DNA of 64,000 nt from Stichopus chloronotus (taxonomy: Eukaryota > Echinodermata > Holothuroidea > Aspidochirotida > Stichopodidae): contig CM037842.1 in assembly GCA_021234535.1 (NCBI GenBank), positions 8,859,361 through 8,923,360 on the forward strand, in the 5' to 3' direction. Every line of letters begins with the position of its first letter. The stretch's first letter is position 1. Position numbers and translations under genes: made by a program. This document shows, in pieces, positions 12,601 to 25,372 of this stretch. The notes beneath the pieces are model-generated. The model was given only the letters and a program-made list of their open reading frames with translations. It had not been told where the DNA came from and made no database searches.

Positions 12601-15600
12601 TTAAGATGCATATACTCAGCCTTGAAATAGGTATATTATGTCTGCAATTTCTCAATCAATCTAAAATAAAATCAATCTATGAAGAATGGTGCACATTACA
12701 TATATATCAGACCGAGGTTTGACTTGATACAAGAATCACGATAAACTAAGCTTCGTCTTTACTTTCTTTGAAAAATGTGCAAATATTTGGGGCTGATCTC
12801 GTAGACGTAGGTATTAGCGATATTATTTTTTTTTTTTTCTGGGGGGATGATTGGGGATTTGTGCCCAAATTTGTTTGTTACTAATTAATGAGCGGGATGA
12901 CTTTCTAAGCTCCCAGTTACAATGACTTAGCGCATCTATGAAAAATGGTAATACATACATAGCATTTCCAGCAAAAAGTCTCACGAAGAGTGATTAAAAC
13001 CCTCAGGACAATTTCGAAAAAAAAACGTTCGTCGGTTAGGCAGAAGATGAATGTGTACAGAACGCTGCAAGGTTTAATGGTTGGGGCATGTTTTGCTTAT
13101 ACGTCATCGATATCATAGTAGAAGCGTCACTGAAGGGTTTAAAGCACGGGTGGGGGATCTGATCTGAGGCAATGAATTTTGCTCGCATTGTGGGCAGGAC
13201 TCAGCCTAGCACCATCATCAGTTGAAAAAAGTTTTGGCTTTTACACCCCCCCCCCCCCACCCACATACACACGCACACAACATTGAAATAGGGCCCTCTT
13301 GTCTGCAAACTTTTCATTTATGAAAAAAGTCATTCTTTGTATAATGGTACTTATTTGGATTGCTTTTATCTAAAATATTTATGCTGTTGTAATTTTCACA
13401 AGAAAAACTGTTTAGTAAGAAGAGTTTGTATTTTGTAACGATAACAGGTTTTTTTTTCTTCTTGAGGAATTTTCAACTAGCAGTTGATCATAAACAAAAT
13501 CTAGTGCAAAGAATTTGTATCTTTTGTATTCAACTGTCCATGAGAAAGTATGGTTACAGAAAACCTATTCTAATAGTTTTTACCATCATTCCAGTTGCTT
13601 ATTTGTTTGCTACAACCGTGGATGATTGCATGACAGTGAAACTCGTCCTTGTTCCGACAGCTTTGAAACAGAAAGCTACAATGAAAAAGATGCCATTAAA
13701 TAGTATGATGCTAGATGGAGAAGCATGTGAAGAGTGTTGGTTGGTCTAGATCTGTAAGAGGCTTGCAAAGGAGGAGGTGTCCCCTCCTCCTTCTGAGAAA
13801 CTTTTCAACAGCTATAGGTAAACTCCATCGACTAATATTGCAATCTAGTGCAATACTTGGCTTCTTCTCAAGTCATGAAATGTGCTAGATCCAGATATGA
13901 AAAGCTCCAACTGGTATGTCAGACTTTCTGACAATCCTCACTCCTAGATTGAAATACAAGAAAATCAAATGAAATTTCAGATTTATTGAGAATTTTTTAA
14001 ATAGCAAGACAACCTCACACTCTTGTACAATACTTGGCATCTTTGAACGTCATAAAATGTGCTAGAATGAGATATGAATATTTTGCTATTCAAATTTTCC
14101 GACTATGAACTATGTGACTCTGAATATATATATTTTGTTTTTTGGTTTTTCTTATCTTTTTTATTTTTGGAAGAAGATTCCATCGGTCGCTACGACCCTG
14201 AGTGTATATCAACATTTGACTCCAATACACAATAGCCAACAGAATTTTGTCAATGTCAAAAATGATTCTTTTTTTTTTGGTAGTTTGTAGTAAATTTTGT
14301 ACATGTATTGATGGAGCGGGAACTTGAGTCAATCTATCACCTTCTCTTGTCCATTAACATAAGACAGAAAAGAAAAACGCAGCACGCTGGAAATGTTGGC
14401 GTTTGGGAAGTATAGACGAGTCTTACCTCGATGTATAAAAATCTTAATTGGTCACGCAGAGTTCCCTTATGAACATTCATCAGCCTAGCGATTACAGAAG
14501 TCACTCATCAAAACAGTGGGCGACATTTTCCCTCGCCCCCCCCCCCCCCTTATTGACGCGCATGTAATGAACGGATTTGCGGTATCGTTTGCCAAAAAAA
14601 AAATTACAAGGCGCCATCAGTGCTAGTCGGTTATTTGTTTAACCTCTCTGAACTTTTCCAGAATGCGTGCACTCGAGCGTGAGCAAGAAGCAGGCACGGC
14701 GATGATGGTCGATGATCGATGATCGACGGGAAGGTTCGTGAGGCATCTCTTATGAATGACATCGGAAATGTAAATAACAAAGGAAAGTGAAAAGTACGTT
14801 CAGGTACGCCACTTTGATGTTAAGTTGGTTATACTCACAAATTTTCGATTCCAGTTCCTGCAAAAGTACATCCACTAAGAGTTACAATGCTATTTCCTTG
14901 TAGGTATCTGCAGATCAAAATCAAAACAAAATTTTTCGTATGACTAAGAAACAAACAACACCTATTTATTTGTATCAGCCCAAGTAACTGGAATCAATCA
15001 TTAGCATGTGGATACCTCCTACACTCGATGGGCAAAGATGCAGACAAAATACTATTTTTATCATATGATGTAATGTAATTTTTGTATGTAGTGTACCAAA
15101 GTACAAATTGTAATGAGGTACATTAATGGAATCTTAAGACATTTTATAGTAGTTAGAATCTAATTGATACTAAGACACTTTAAAGTCACGAAAATTTGTG
15201 AAGGTAATACTGTCAGCTTAGCGCAGTACTGGTGATTTCGAGATCTTCTTTGACATCACAGCCTGTGAATGTAGTCCCACTTAATCCATTGCCAACACGA
15301 ACAAATGAAATCACTGATATTGTTCATTACAGGACAAAACCATTCGAGTAACTTTACGTTTGAAAACGAGCTGCAATGCAAAAAAAAAAAAAAAAAACAC
15401 TAGTGGTTCCACTCTCTTAAACTTGTCCCGATCTAAATTTCCTCGTGAATAAGACTATGGAAAAAACAAGTGATGTCTAAGGAGCTGTGGGACCGTCTGT
15501 CACTGTTTCATGCGTATCTTTTAGTAAGTATTTAAAACTACTGGAGGTATCGTCACTCCGCGAAAGTGATTCACCGAACCCAAAGATTTATCACAATTAA

Positions 15601-18600
15601 ACGACACAAATGAAGTCAAAACAACACTAAAACGGTCTTTCCGTCAGGGGAAGTAAGGAAGTAACAAGAAACGAGAGCAAGGCGGTGTAACTCTTTATGT
15701 AGGTAATACACTAGCATGTTAAATTAAAGAAATCAATTATTGAAAAATCGTAACAACATTTTTTAGACTTTGGTCTAAACTATGGTGTTCTTAAGTTACT
15801 TCAGGGATAAATTAACTACTTTTTTAACAGAAACAAAGAAAAAAGAACTAACTGGAGAAATTTGTCAACTTATTATGTAGGCCGATAAAGATAGACGACA
15901 CACTGGACGACATAGATACCGATTATAGCCTTAATCCTAATATCCTTCGAAGCTTGTACTTACAAATCTTTCAGGTAAGTCAGGCTGTTGAACAACCCTT
16001 TGGGGAAAGTTGTTAATTGATTTCCACATAATGATAGTGTGGTCATCCGGTGGCCCTTTAGATTCAACGAAAATAACTTTGCAGGGATTTCCGTCAAATT
16101 GTTGTTTCCAACGTCCCTGAAAATTGCGAAAAGAAACTATTGAATGAAGTTGTCGTTTTGTGAAACTAACCTCTTAGTGTCATTGTCAAGTCACTCATCA
16201 TATTGATGTGCCACCACTCCATTGACCTATAAATTAGCTGGTTAAATAGGCGAGTTCTCAGTATGCGGTCGATATGGATCAATTATTGCGAACATTACGT
16301 GAGACTCAAAATGACTTATGAAATTTCAACGTTTATATTAAAAGTGATTGCTATTCATAGGTCCAACTGTGCTCATAATAGCCTGAACTCTAACAAAGAG
16401 CATCTTGTGCTTAACACTAACTAACACACAATAGCATACCCAAATGCTTTAATTACTGACTTTCTGTTTCATCTTTCTTCAATGACTTCAGTCACAAGAC
16501 ATAGTGTTGTGGCACTTATCGTCTTCAATTGACAAATAAATTGGAGATAAGTTTGCATTCGTGAGATATTTTCTGTAGAACGTTTTCAAGTTTTGACCTC
16601 TGTTGACCCCAAGTGAATGATGATATTCAACAAATAACAAAAAAAAACAAAACTTTTTAATAATTTATTATCATGCAACGTCAGGGATCATTTACCTATA
16701 TTCTATACGTGAGATATGGTGTTTACAAGATTTCCATATTTTTATTTCTGTAATCTCAGATGAAATTTGACATCCACCAACAACGACAGTATCTTGTAGG
16801 AAATGCAGTTCATTAATGTACCCTACATGAGATCAGTCCAAGCTTTCGCTTCTCGAAGTATCTTGATTATTATCAAACAATCCCAACCCGACACATGCAA
16901 TCAAATGCGCAAATACATACACACACGTCCACTCAACAACTCAACACACGCGTCTTAAGCTCATTATAACAACTACTACAAACAAGAAAGCCCTGGAAAA
17001 ATAGCTGGGTATATTCAGGCAAAGTAGTCTTTGAATTGCTAGTTGTTGCTATAAGTATAGAATGTTAATCCTTTGACTCAAAACAGCAACACTTTAATGG
17101 CTGTAACGTGCTTATTTCGTCCAGCATAAGTTATCCGTTGTACCTACATAACATGATTTACAGATGTTGTATTTAGCAACGTCTGCGGTAGCGATCTCAA
17201 CTTCATAGACGACAGTTTTCTGCGAAGTAATTAAAAACATTATAGACTGCAATCGCCACTCTTGAACTCGGTAAATTCCAAAGCACATTCAAACTGATAG
17301 ATTTGATGGAGGACGGGTCAGACATTTATATGGGACCGTCCCAGTATGTAAGCTGTTTCCAGCGCTAAGTTTGTAACATCACAATTTCCACTGAATCCTC
17401 AATGAACAAATCTTCTATACCGACAAATTTAAAATGAAATGGATAAGGCAGTATACTGAACTTATTCAAATAACGCACATCATACATTTTACCAAATCAC
17501 AGGAATATATCTCCGAATAGAACATGGTGTACGTACATTTAAGAATAGCTTGGTGTATATGCACACCAGGCAAGCCACATTAAGTAAACATTACGGTCAA
17601 CACGTCACAGTATGTATATCATCTACAAGGTACGTAATCATGGTGAATATTGGAGCGAAAAAGGAAAATAGGTTAACGAGACAAATATTTTCTTACAAAA
17701 AATTGATTCCTTTGAGATTGAAGAAAAGGTCATTTGGAATATCCACCACGCCATTCCTGGATATGTCCCTGCATGATAATTGATAAAATAGAAAGACCAA
17801 CAAGAGTGATGACGAATAACAGAAAAATGCCGCCGGTTTCATTAATTTATTAGTTTATTTTTTTCTTGGGATTAGAACCAGACTTTGGATGGGAACCAGC
17901 TTTAAATGGTCTATTTTTCCATTATGGACATAGGTATCCGTCTATGCGTCATATTTGCAATTGTTGTAGAACTAAATAAATACAACTTTCGATTTAATTA
18001 TCGTTTAGATTTAATTATCGCAAAAACAGTCACTAACGCCATTATAGTTTCAACTAAAGAGTCTTCAAAAATCACAGTTTTGGAAGAAACTTTAAAGGAC
18101 AAATATCTTGCCAGTTAAATAGGCATTCTGTGAACTTTACCTTTTCGATGAATCAAGATTATCTCACCATACACCAAAACGTTGTGAATATTTCGCATTT
18201 AGTTGATACATCATGTTTGGGGAGTGTTTGATGGATCATTTGTACCTTACTTAGGGTTTGAATTTTTCAACACGGTTCAGAATGCATACAAATACATCAC
18301 TCCAAGCAGCGCTATCTTTCAAGGAAAGAAAAATGTTGTTCTATTGAAAAAAAATCTTTTTGTGCCATTGAACAAAGGAGAGACAAGTCTTGAGTGGTAT
18401 CGAATTTCAAAACAATTACAAACACAACCTTGATGAGATAAAAAAAAAAACGAAATGACTGAGTAACCAAAATGGACTTCTTTGACAATGTATTAGAAAT
18501 TTTTCATTAAATTTTAACTACGAAAGGACAATTTACTTGAGACTGGGGACGAATCACCTAATCCGAACTGTTGCAATTAGTAAGGTCTACCAAATAACTG

Positions 18601-21600
18601 TTGGTGTTAAACGTTTTAGTGACGTTCAAGTTACTTCTAAGTCAATTTTTGCTGGTAGCATTCCAGCAATCGTATTGCGCTGACTCTTTGCAAGGAATAT
18701 CGGTGGTACAAATTGTTGATATTATCTATTATCTTGCTTTATCTTTTACATTGAATCGTGCCAATCTCTGACATTACAGAACATAATTAAGGAAGCTGTT
18801 TGACATTTTATGTAATTGCTGGACTGTCAAATTGACTCATCACTTCAGGCAAAACAACACATTTCGCAAAGATTTAGAAAAACAGAAATAAAACAGAAAT
18901 AAATAATTAAACAGATATAAATTAAACAGAAATATCAGAAAAAAATATTTTCTCCTCTCCTGTGTGACGACATGTAAGCAATTGTTCACACAGTCTTCAG
19001 AGGCATGTTATATTCCCTCACTACTGGAATCAACTATATATATATATATATATATCTACCATTTGAAATTAAACTAAGTTAAAATAATTACCAGGGAGAG
19101 ACAGTTGTACTAACAATCCAATTTCTTGTCATTCAGTAATGTTTCCCAACAGGTTTACTGAAATCATACCAAGCAATTACCTTACAAATATGTCAATTGA
19201 GCTAGACTAAAATTATAATGACTGCCTAACACAATTTGCATCAGTTAGACGTGTTCTGACATAAGAAACACTTCTTACGCCGTCACGTTAGTACTAAGTA
19301 TCCGAAGAATTACATGCCCCGTTTTTATACACACAATACTCACAAAGTGACAAGAGAAACGCCTCGAAATACGTCACTAGGGAAGTGCTTTATTCCACAG
19401 TCCGATAATTCTCTGAAGAAAAGTAATGAAATGAAGTCATGTATATGGAAACTCAAGTGAATCCTCTGCAGAAAGTAAGATTGGGTTGATCTATTGTAAA
19501 ACACATAAATATAAAATAACAGACCAGGTTATGAAATCTTGTTTATCTTCTTTCAGCTGCATATGTCTTTAAATTGATTGTCAATCAAGTTTGCCGTATT
19601 GTGATTACATAAATAAAGATCCTACATGTAGGGTCTTTATTGTTATCACAACTGAAGTGCAAAGAGGTGGCAAGTTTTTTTTTTTTTTTAAAAGCCATTA
19701 CTACATCCACATTATAGAGGACAAACAGTCAGCTGAAATGTTTTGAACAAAAAAGCATTATAAGGAGCAATGCCGAATGCTACAGCCAAATTAAGTGCCA
19801 CCGCTGTCTTAATGTGTATTATTACATGTCATGAGGTAAAGTAAACTTTTTTCCTCATGTTACTTACAAGACATAAAGAAGAATGCATGTCTGCGAAAAC
19901 CTTTTGGTGTTAAATTATTCATACTTGCATTTTTGCCCAGTATTTTAGCTTACATAAAAGGAGAGGAAAATACTTCGGAAAATAAAAATGCAAGTTTCAC
20001 TTACAACTTTGTTAGACTGGTACAGTTTCGGAATAGTGTTGGTGAAATGTTTTCAATCAGACTACGCCTTATTTTCCTGAGAAGTACAGACAAAATAATG
20101 TACTTTCTATTTGATGCTGTATTGAACTTTATGCTAAACCAACCGTCTTCACCATGCTTAATGATTTGGTAGAGAATAGAGAAACATATTCAAACTCAAC
20201 GTCACTTGAAACTATAGATGTCTATATATTCTTGGAGTATACTCACAAGTTTCGAAGATTATTGCAAGCAGTGGAAATAGAAAGCCGAGACAAATGTAAT
20301 GGTGCACGATTATAACTAAGCTGTCTGTATGAGAAATAAAAGTTAAACAAGTTAAACTGGTAATGATGATTACGATGACTAATAGTGAGACTCATGACAG
20401 TTGTCGTAATAAATATTTTAATACAAACAGCAGTAATAATAATTCATATATGTGGGTTCAAAAACCCATTAATGGATATAAAGCGGCAATGACGATCAAC
20501 ATTTGAGCATACAATTCTATAACTTCAGGAATTTAATTTCAAGTTATGGTGTTTATTCAGCTTCTCCCAATAAAACTCCATCCATCTCATTTCCTTCCCA
20601 ATTCTTTTTCTTCTTTTTTTTCTTGCTGTCGATAATGCTGAATTCTTCTTAACAAGAGGCTAATTTGATAGAACTAAGTCATGCTTAGTCTTGCTGTTAC
20701 TAAAATATAACCTTTGTACTTTTATTGAAAATTACTCAACAGATCATTTAACGAGGTTAGTCCATCGAAAGCTTCGGTCCCATATTGCCCTTAATTCGTT
20801 CCCCTCCAAATACCTGTGTAGGCAGAAATCACGAAGCGATCTATGTAATTTGTTTTTGGTGTAGGTAGAAATCACAAAGCGATCTACGTAAAGTTTTTTT
20901 TTTTACTTTACCACCCATAAATTGACAAATTCATAATAAAGTTTCTATTCATAACTACTTCTCTCAAAGTGTCGTCAGGAAATAATGCAATGAAACGATG
21001 ACAAAATTTAAAAAAAACTCACAATTTTTGCACTTTGGAACAACTTTGGAAGATGCCTTCCGGTATTACCGTTATATTATTATACCCAAGTTCTCTGCAA
21101 AGAGAATTGATGTTTTCACTCAAGGTGGAGGAGGGAAATGAGTAAGAGTAGATTAAGTAAAAATGAGCAACGGAAGAAAGGAAACAAGCAGATAGTTGAG
21201 GAGAAGGAGGAATACAAAGGGACTTACGTTTCTTCCAAATTATCGCAGTCAAGGAAGAAATTGTCAATATCCAAAAGCTGGTTTTGGTTTATATATCTGC
21301 ATCAAAATGGAAGGCAATATGTAAAGTATGCCGTTGTAAAAGTGTTTCTTGTGTGAATTTACTTAGCCCCGATGTATGACATCTATTTAAAATACACATT
21401 TTAGTTATTATGCTGTGAAGTGAGGCTAAGGTACGTTAGACAACATACCGGTAGTTAAAGTGGTGCATTCAAATATAAAGAAATTAACATGGTAACGTTA
21501 ATAAGTGTTACTAAATTCCTTACTTATCGTTATATTTTCTCTTTTTGAGAAAGACACATTTTATGGGATAAATAAATAAAATTGACATAATTTAAATAAA

Positions 21601-24600
21601 TTTAAATTTTCAAATATGATGATACACTGATAACATTTGGCTTGAATCTATACAACGCACATATCTAATTTGGTATTGACAAAGATGCTTAACAGCGGTA
21701 AGTTAGTAAACAGGAAGCAAATCAGTGTAAGATATTTAACTGCCTCCGTTAGAAGTTTGGAAAGATGCAAAGAATCAAATACGATTCAACACACCAAAAA
21801 CGCGAATTTAGGAACAACGTTAAAGTAAGATATATATACCCCAAAAATGCAAAAGGTAGTAATTAAGAATGAAAAAAAAATGAAATATACAACAAGAGTG
21901 CAAGAGTATTCTTACATATATCTGAGGCTCATGGGAAGATAAAATGACCTCATTATTCTGTTATTGTCCATCGACCTGATAAGAAAGAAAAAGTTTGAAT
22001 TATATCCATTTCTTCATTCCCACATTGTTATCGTGATCAATCATTGTCAGTGTGGAAATTAGGCCTGTTATCTGATTTCCATCGTGATGTGGTAAGAATT
22101 AGCTTTTACAGAATGCTCGACTAGTAGAGGTGTGTTACATATAGGTATCCTTAAGCGCTAATGTCTTTGTGAAAACAATTAAGTACCCTGAGAAAAAGTA
22201 AGTGTAAAATACCATTTTATTTCCTTACATGTACGATATGATTCATACATGACGGTACTTAAATTGTTCATCGTAGTATATTTTGATATATTGTCAGAGG
22301 CGAAAGAATGAGAACCGAGAGTTTGCCTCTCTGGCACATATCAACACGCTGCCCTTTTTCTGTAGTAATTCAGAAGTTGCTTTGAGGTTTACTTTTCAGA
22401 AATAACTTTTACTTACAGCATATCCAGTTTGGAAAACCTTTCAAAATATTTGGTTGGTACGCAAGAAATTTCATTGTTTGAAAAGTCTCTGTAAACAATA
22501 TCACAAAGAACTGTGACTACAAAATACTGAAAACAAGAAGAAACACTTTTTTCCATAAATTAATCAGAACAAAATCGATCCTACAAATACATGGAACACA
22601 GTTAATGACACATGGTAGTCATGAAGACATCCTCCTATCAGACTGTATTCAAAAGTGGACATACAGAGACTGGAAATTTGTGTAAACTGGTAAACAACTT
22701 TATGTCTTTGTAAAGATTGACCCAACCCCTGCTGAAACTTATCTTATCGGTATGAAGCTGATGAGAGCCTCGATAATACTTCTTGTGAATGGATTCATTA
22801 TTTTTTCCTTCCATAACGGATACCGAACTTATCAAAGTTGACTGTTGTAACCTCATACATCGATGGGATGCTGGTTATGATGTCTTATTGTCAGGCATGC
22901 TATCCCCTTTACAGCAAGACCACCTTCATATATTTTATCACTTCTTTTCTTCAATACAAGTGTATCTGTTCAAATGTTTTCAGATAAGTTAAAGTTTTCT
23001 AACATTATACATGTTTTGAAAAGAGGCAATCCATCTTTTCGGAAAATTATCATTCTATACCTCAGTGTATACATAAGTTTATGATTCTTTTCTGAAATAG
23101 TCTACTATTTATTGTATTCACAATTTTCTATCAAAATATCTCATTTTATGCCAAATTTAGTACTAATTGTGACAAGAACACTCAAATGAATTAGCAATGG
23201 CAAATGAAATTCACAAACTATGTTCGAACATTGACAATAAGAAAAACTACATCAGGTGAATTAATCTTTTAAAGGTGTTTACAACATTGTCCATCAAACT
23301 CTGTTACGTAAATGCTTTCAAAAGGATATATAGCTATCTATCAAATAGGCTACAATTCACACCAATCTTCGTGGAATTCAATCTGGAGTACCATAAAGAG
23401 CTAGTCTAGGACCACTTTTCCTCATTCTTTATGTCAAAGACCTCTGCCATGTCTCCCTCACACCTTATACTGTACTGTATGCTGACACGATATTTCTAAT
23501 AGTGACAATGAACAGAACTCCCGGAAGTGGCTCTCTGATAATGCCTTATTACATTGAATATCGATAAAAGTGATTATATCGTTTCATTACACATCGCAGG
23601 CTTGGATGGCAGCGTAAACATGGACTCTAGTCTTGCTTGAAATGACCACATCTTGTCTCTTTCAAATTAAATAGGTCCAATTGAAGGGGTGATATCAAAA
23701 TTAAGTAGATCCTTCCTCAGTCTTAAAAGACCCTTATCAAGGCTTAATTGTTCCCGACCTTTCTTATTGTTCCGTTGTCTGATCTCTCACGAGCAATGCA
23801 AACCATATCAGACGAAAAAGAGTTATTCGTGATATTGTTCATGCTATACCACGTGGCCACATTAGCCACCCCATCCCCTTTTTTTTCGAACATTTAAGCC
23901 TCTAAACTTGAAAATTCAGATCAAAGGAAGGATAGGCTGTTTGCCCATAAACCTTTTACTCACATAAAAACATATACTAGTCAGCATGTAGCATCTATAT
24001 GTGCATACAACATGATAAAGAAACAATGTATGATCATCATTGTTGAAAGCTGAGATATCATACGAAGGAACAATCCTTGATTTATCTGATAGTCCAACAT
24101 CTTATAAAAATGAACATTAACAAAACGAAAAGCATCAGAACTGCAAATTTGAAATGAATGAAAGTCTTTTGGTAGCTCATTCAAAGTAAACACTTAAAAT
24201 TATTTGTTCATTCTTTGCTTGTCATAAATATGTGTGAAAAGGGTCAAGGCATTTGTGAAACAACATAACCGTTTGAAACCATATGGAACTATACTAACAT
24301 ATACATCACATTTGAAGGTAACGTTGACGGTAAGGCTGTCCAACCTCTATCGCTGCAATTGATCATAATTTTGTAACAACTGCAGATGCCTATTGGTCCG
24401 CAAGCAGGTGTACCTGTCGAGTATCAGTAGATAAGGAACAATTAAGATCTGTACTAAACCTTAACTCACATTTTTGATCTGGTAATTTACCATACAGAAG
24501 CACATGGTAGTTGAGAAAAATACGTAAATACGTAGCTTCTTTGTTAATTTCAGATTAACTTAAAGGGGAAATCAGGGTTTCACTGAGAAAATTCACCTTT

Positions 24601-25372
24601 AGTTGATTTTTCTTTCTAAACTGATTGTTCACCGAAACTGAATTGAATAATTGTATTTGATTCCATGAATCCGGATGTTACAGACTTTTTGAGTTCTTCA
24701 CAGATTTTTTTGCGAAGTTGACTCGTTTCTCAAATTTGTCCACATGTTGTGAGATAACCTTGATAATATTTGTTAGTTTTAACTAATTGTGGGATACCGG
24801 TGGGGAATTGTAGTGAAATAAATTGTGAAACTTAAACCCTGATTTCCCTTTTGAAAATACTTCTTACAGACAGATTTTTCAATCTTTGATAAAGTAAAAC
24901 ACACGACTCCAAAATATAATAAGATTGTAAGTGTAAGCATTTTCATACATCATGTACCCATCTATCTTCTTTCACCAAAGACGAAATTATTTTATAATGT
25001 GAATATACTACTATTACCCAGGCAAACCACCAGTTCCTGCTGGTATTTAAAATCACAATCATTTGCCACTAACAACCTCTATGTTACCAAGCATATTCAA
25101 ACACTTTCTTGAGATTGTAATACTTAGTGCCACGACGAAGCACTTTCCAGAACAGAAGGGTTTGAAATGTTCACATTGAATGGCTAACGTATTGTAAATG
25201 TAACGAACATATCAGAATATCTACAGGTTGAGCTTACATGTCATAAAGTTATAGACAAAATGTGAAAATTTCGTACTTTACCTGACAACGGGCATTCATA
25301 GCTAAGAGCTGAAATGCAGTAAACCGTTCTCAGGTATCCGATAAAGATGATGTGAAGCAAAGATAAGTCCAT
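6547..25372 (-). CDS. Gene A: paralogous LRR - GCC2/GCC3 - multi-pass membrane receptor, frameshift in exon 7
   Basis: Coding exons 5' to 3' on the minus strand: 25372-25282, 24413-24299, 22488-22417, 21975-21916, 21296-21228, 21094-21023, 20813-20741, 20324-20247, 20076-20005, 19412-19344, 17768-17697, 17219-17148, 16116-15964, 14907-14839, 11555-11481, 11287-11216, 10771-10718, 10610-10429, 9504-7961, 7272-7131, 6686-6547. The model matches gene B exon for exon. Lengths differ only in exons 1, 7, 18, 19 and 21. Without one extra base in exon 7 the sum is 3345 nt, giving 1114 residues. With it, translation stops after about 182 residues, inside the LRR array. The other 20 exons look intact, so this is a recent pseudogene, an allele, an assembly indel, or a gene that skips exon 7. 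Role and topology as for gene B. Confidence 0.83.
7131..7272 (-). CDS. Gene A exon 20: last two membrane segments
   Basis: The 142-nt exon starts in phase 0 right after HYLQ and encodes LTSLWAIFCNMLIAAVPV, a short loop (PDNFSTS) and a strongly hydrophobic IVIFILVIINISVIGIAA. The acceptor has a long pyrimidine tract on the minus strand. The donor is GTAGGT. Gene B has the same exon at the same length. Confidence 0.85.
7961..9504 (-). CDS. Gene A exon 19: cysteine-rich module, stalk and main membrane block
   Basis: This 1544-nt exon encodes about 515 residues, open throughout. In order: a GCC2/GCC3-like module (CKKCNPGTF...CEVCPTGT), an acidic Cys stretch (CLCLDGYYRRDRFGQCDLC), a stalk with N-glycosylation motifs, GYAGWMCTTCKETHFPIFGFCRPCP, then hydrophobic segments. 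Conserved motifs include LALGKIVLGFYQVMGEFWES, WPQF, WEIVELVRK and SFRPM. The donor CAG/GTAAGT at 7960 ends the exon after HYLQ. The open frame running on to 7892 is intron read-through. Confidence 0.9.
10429..10610 (-). CDS. Gene A exon 18: end of cap and first GCC2/GCC3-like cysteine-rich module
   Basis: After NCMPPSAPL the exon holds CKSCAAGTFGGRTGGHCERCPKG, spaced as in ephrin-receptor-like GCC2/GCC3 repeats (CxxCxxGTF...CxxCP.G). The donor GTAAAT follows the first base of a Gly codon, and exon 19 supplies GC, giving PKGGFYQD. Confidence 0.84.
10718..11555 (-). CDS. Gene A exons 15-17: last LRRs and C-terminal cap
   Basis: Exons 11555-11481 (75 nt, LRGDNISSL), 11287-11216 (72 nt, FLQDNPIRQLSPTVLDE) and 10771-10718 (54 nt, NLSCDRLKMPTIRE). 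DNPIRQL is a terminal-repeat signature. The Cys in SCDRL and the Cys at the start of exon 18 look like part of an LRR C-cap. Phases join without breaking the frame. Confidence 0.8.
14839..22488 (-). CDS. Gene A exons 3-14: leucine-rich repeat array
   Basis: Twelve exons at 22488-22417, 21975-21916, 21296-21228, 21094-21023, 20813-20741, 20324-20247, 20076-20005, 19412-19344, 17768-17697, 17219-17148, 16116-15964 and 14907-14839. All enter and leave in phase 2 and, exon 7 apart, have lengths divisible by three. Most carry one 20-26 residue repeat with the pattern LxxNxIxxIPxxLFxxCxxLxxL (for example ELGYNNITVIPEG). Exon 13 (153 nt) carries two repeats. Such arrays form a curved solenoid for protein binding. 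Exon 7 carries the frameshift. Confidence 0.8.
19601..19649. repeat. Near-perfect palindrome in gene A intron 9-10 region
   Basis: AATAAAGATCCTACATGTAGG continues into the inverted GGGTCTTTATT with one mismatch, extended by GTGAT...ATCAC. It lies upstream of exon 10, between exons 9 and 10 on the genomic map. Confidence 0.55.
20741..20813 (-). other. Frameshifting base in gene A LRR exon 7
   Basis: The exon is 73 nt where gene B has 72. Minus-strand CGAAGCTTTCGATGG in A aligns with CGAAGTTTCGCTGG in B, so one base is extra at about 20771. Removing it restores SFDGLTSLNDL, matching SFAGLASLNDL in B. As written, the frame meets TGA at 20746-20744. Confidence 0.8.
20817..20891. repeat. Short tandem duplication at the intron 6 acceptor side of gene A
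   Basis: TGTAGGcAGAAATCACgAAGCGATCTAtGTAA is repeated 43 bp later with three changes. The first copy abuts the acceptor of the frameshifted exon 7. The homologous place in gene B has no such duplication. Confidence 0.65.
23271..23950 (+). mobile_element. Degenerate non-LTR retrotransposon (CR1/L2/Jockey-like LINE) fragment
   Basis: One plus-strand frame with stops reads KGVYNIVHQTLLRK, then GIQSGVP, SLGPLFLILYVKDL and TVLYADTIFL. These match the reverse-transcriptase blocks KAFDxVxHxxLL, GVPQGSVLGPLLFLxYxNDL and YADDT. Further along, RVIRDIVHAIPRGH resembles the C-terminal region after the RT. Several stops and indels show it is inactive. It sits in intron 2 of gene A, opposite to the gene. 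Confidence 0.75.
24299..24413 (-). CDS. Gene A exon 2: LRR N-terminal cap
   Basis: The exon carries CGPIGICSC, then an INCS motif and ALPSTLP, the usual four-cysteine LRRNT arrangement ending in the first leucine-rich strand. Acceptor is CAG at 24416-24414. The donor reads GTTAGT, which deviates from consensus, but its position and phase match gene B, where it is GTAAGC. Confidence 0.8.
25282..25372 (-). CDS. Gene A exon 1: signal peptide
   Basis: The first 30 codons encode Met-Asp and a hydrophobic core (LSLLHIIFIGYL), followed by a small polar stretch and a first Cys. This is a typical secretory signal. The exon ends TCAG before donor GTAAAG, leaving one base of a Gly codon that exon 2 completes. 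The bases around the ATG match gene B, which supports this start. Confidence 0.8.

Noticed and set aside
13426..13749. 107-codon plus-strand open frame in gene A intron 14
   Set aside because: Low complexity at the start, no recognisable domain, no counterpart in the gene B intron.
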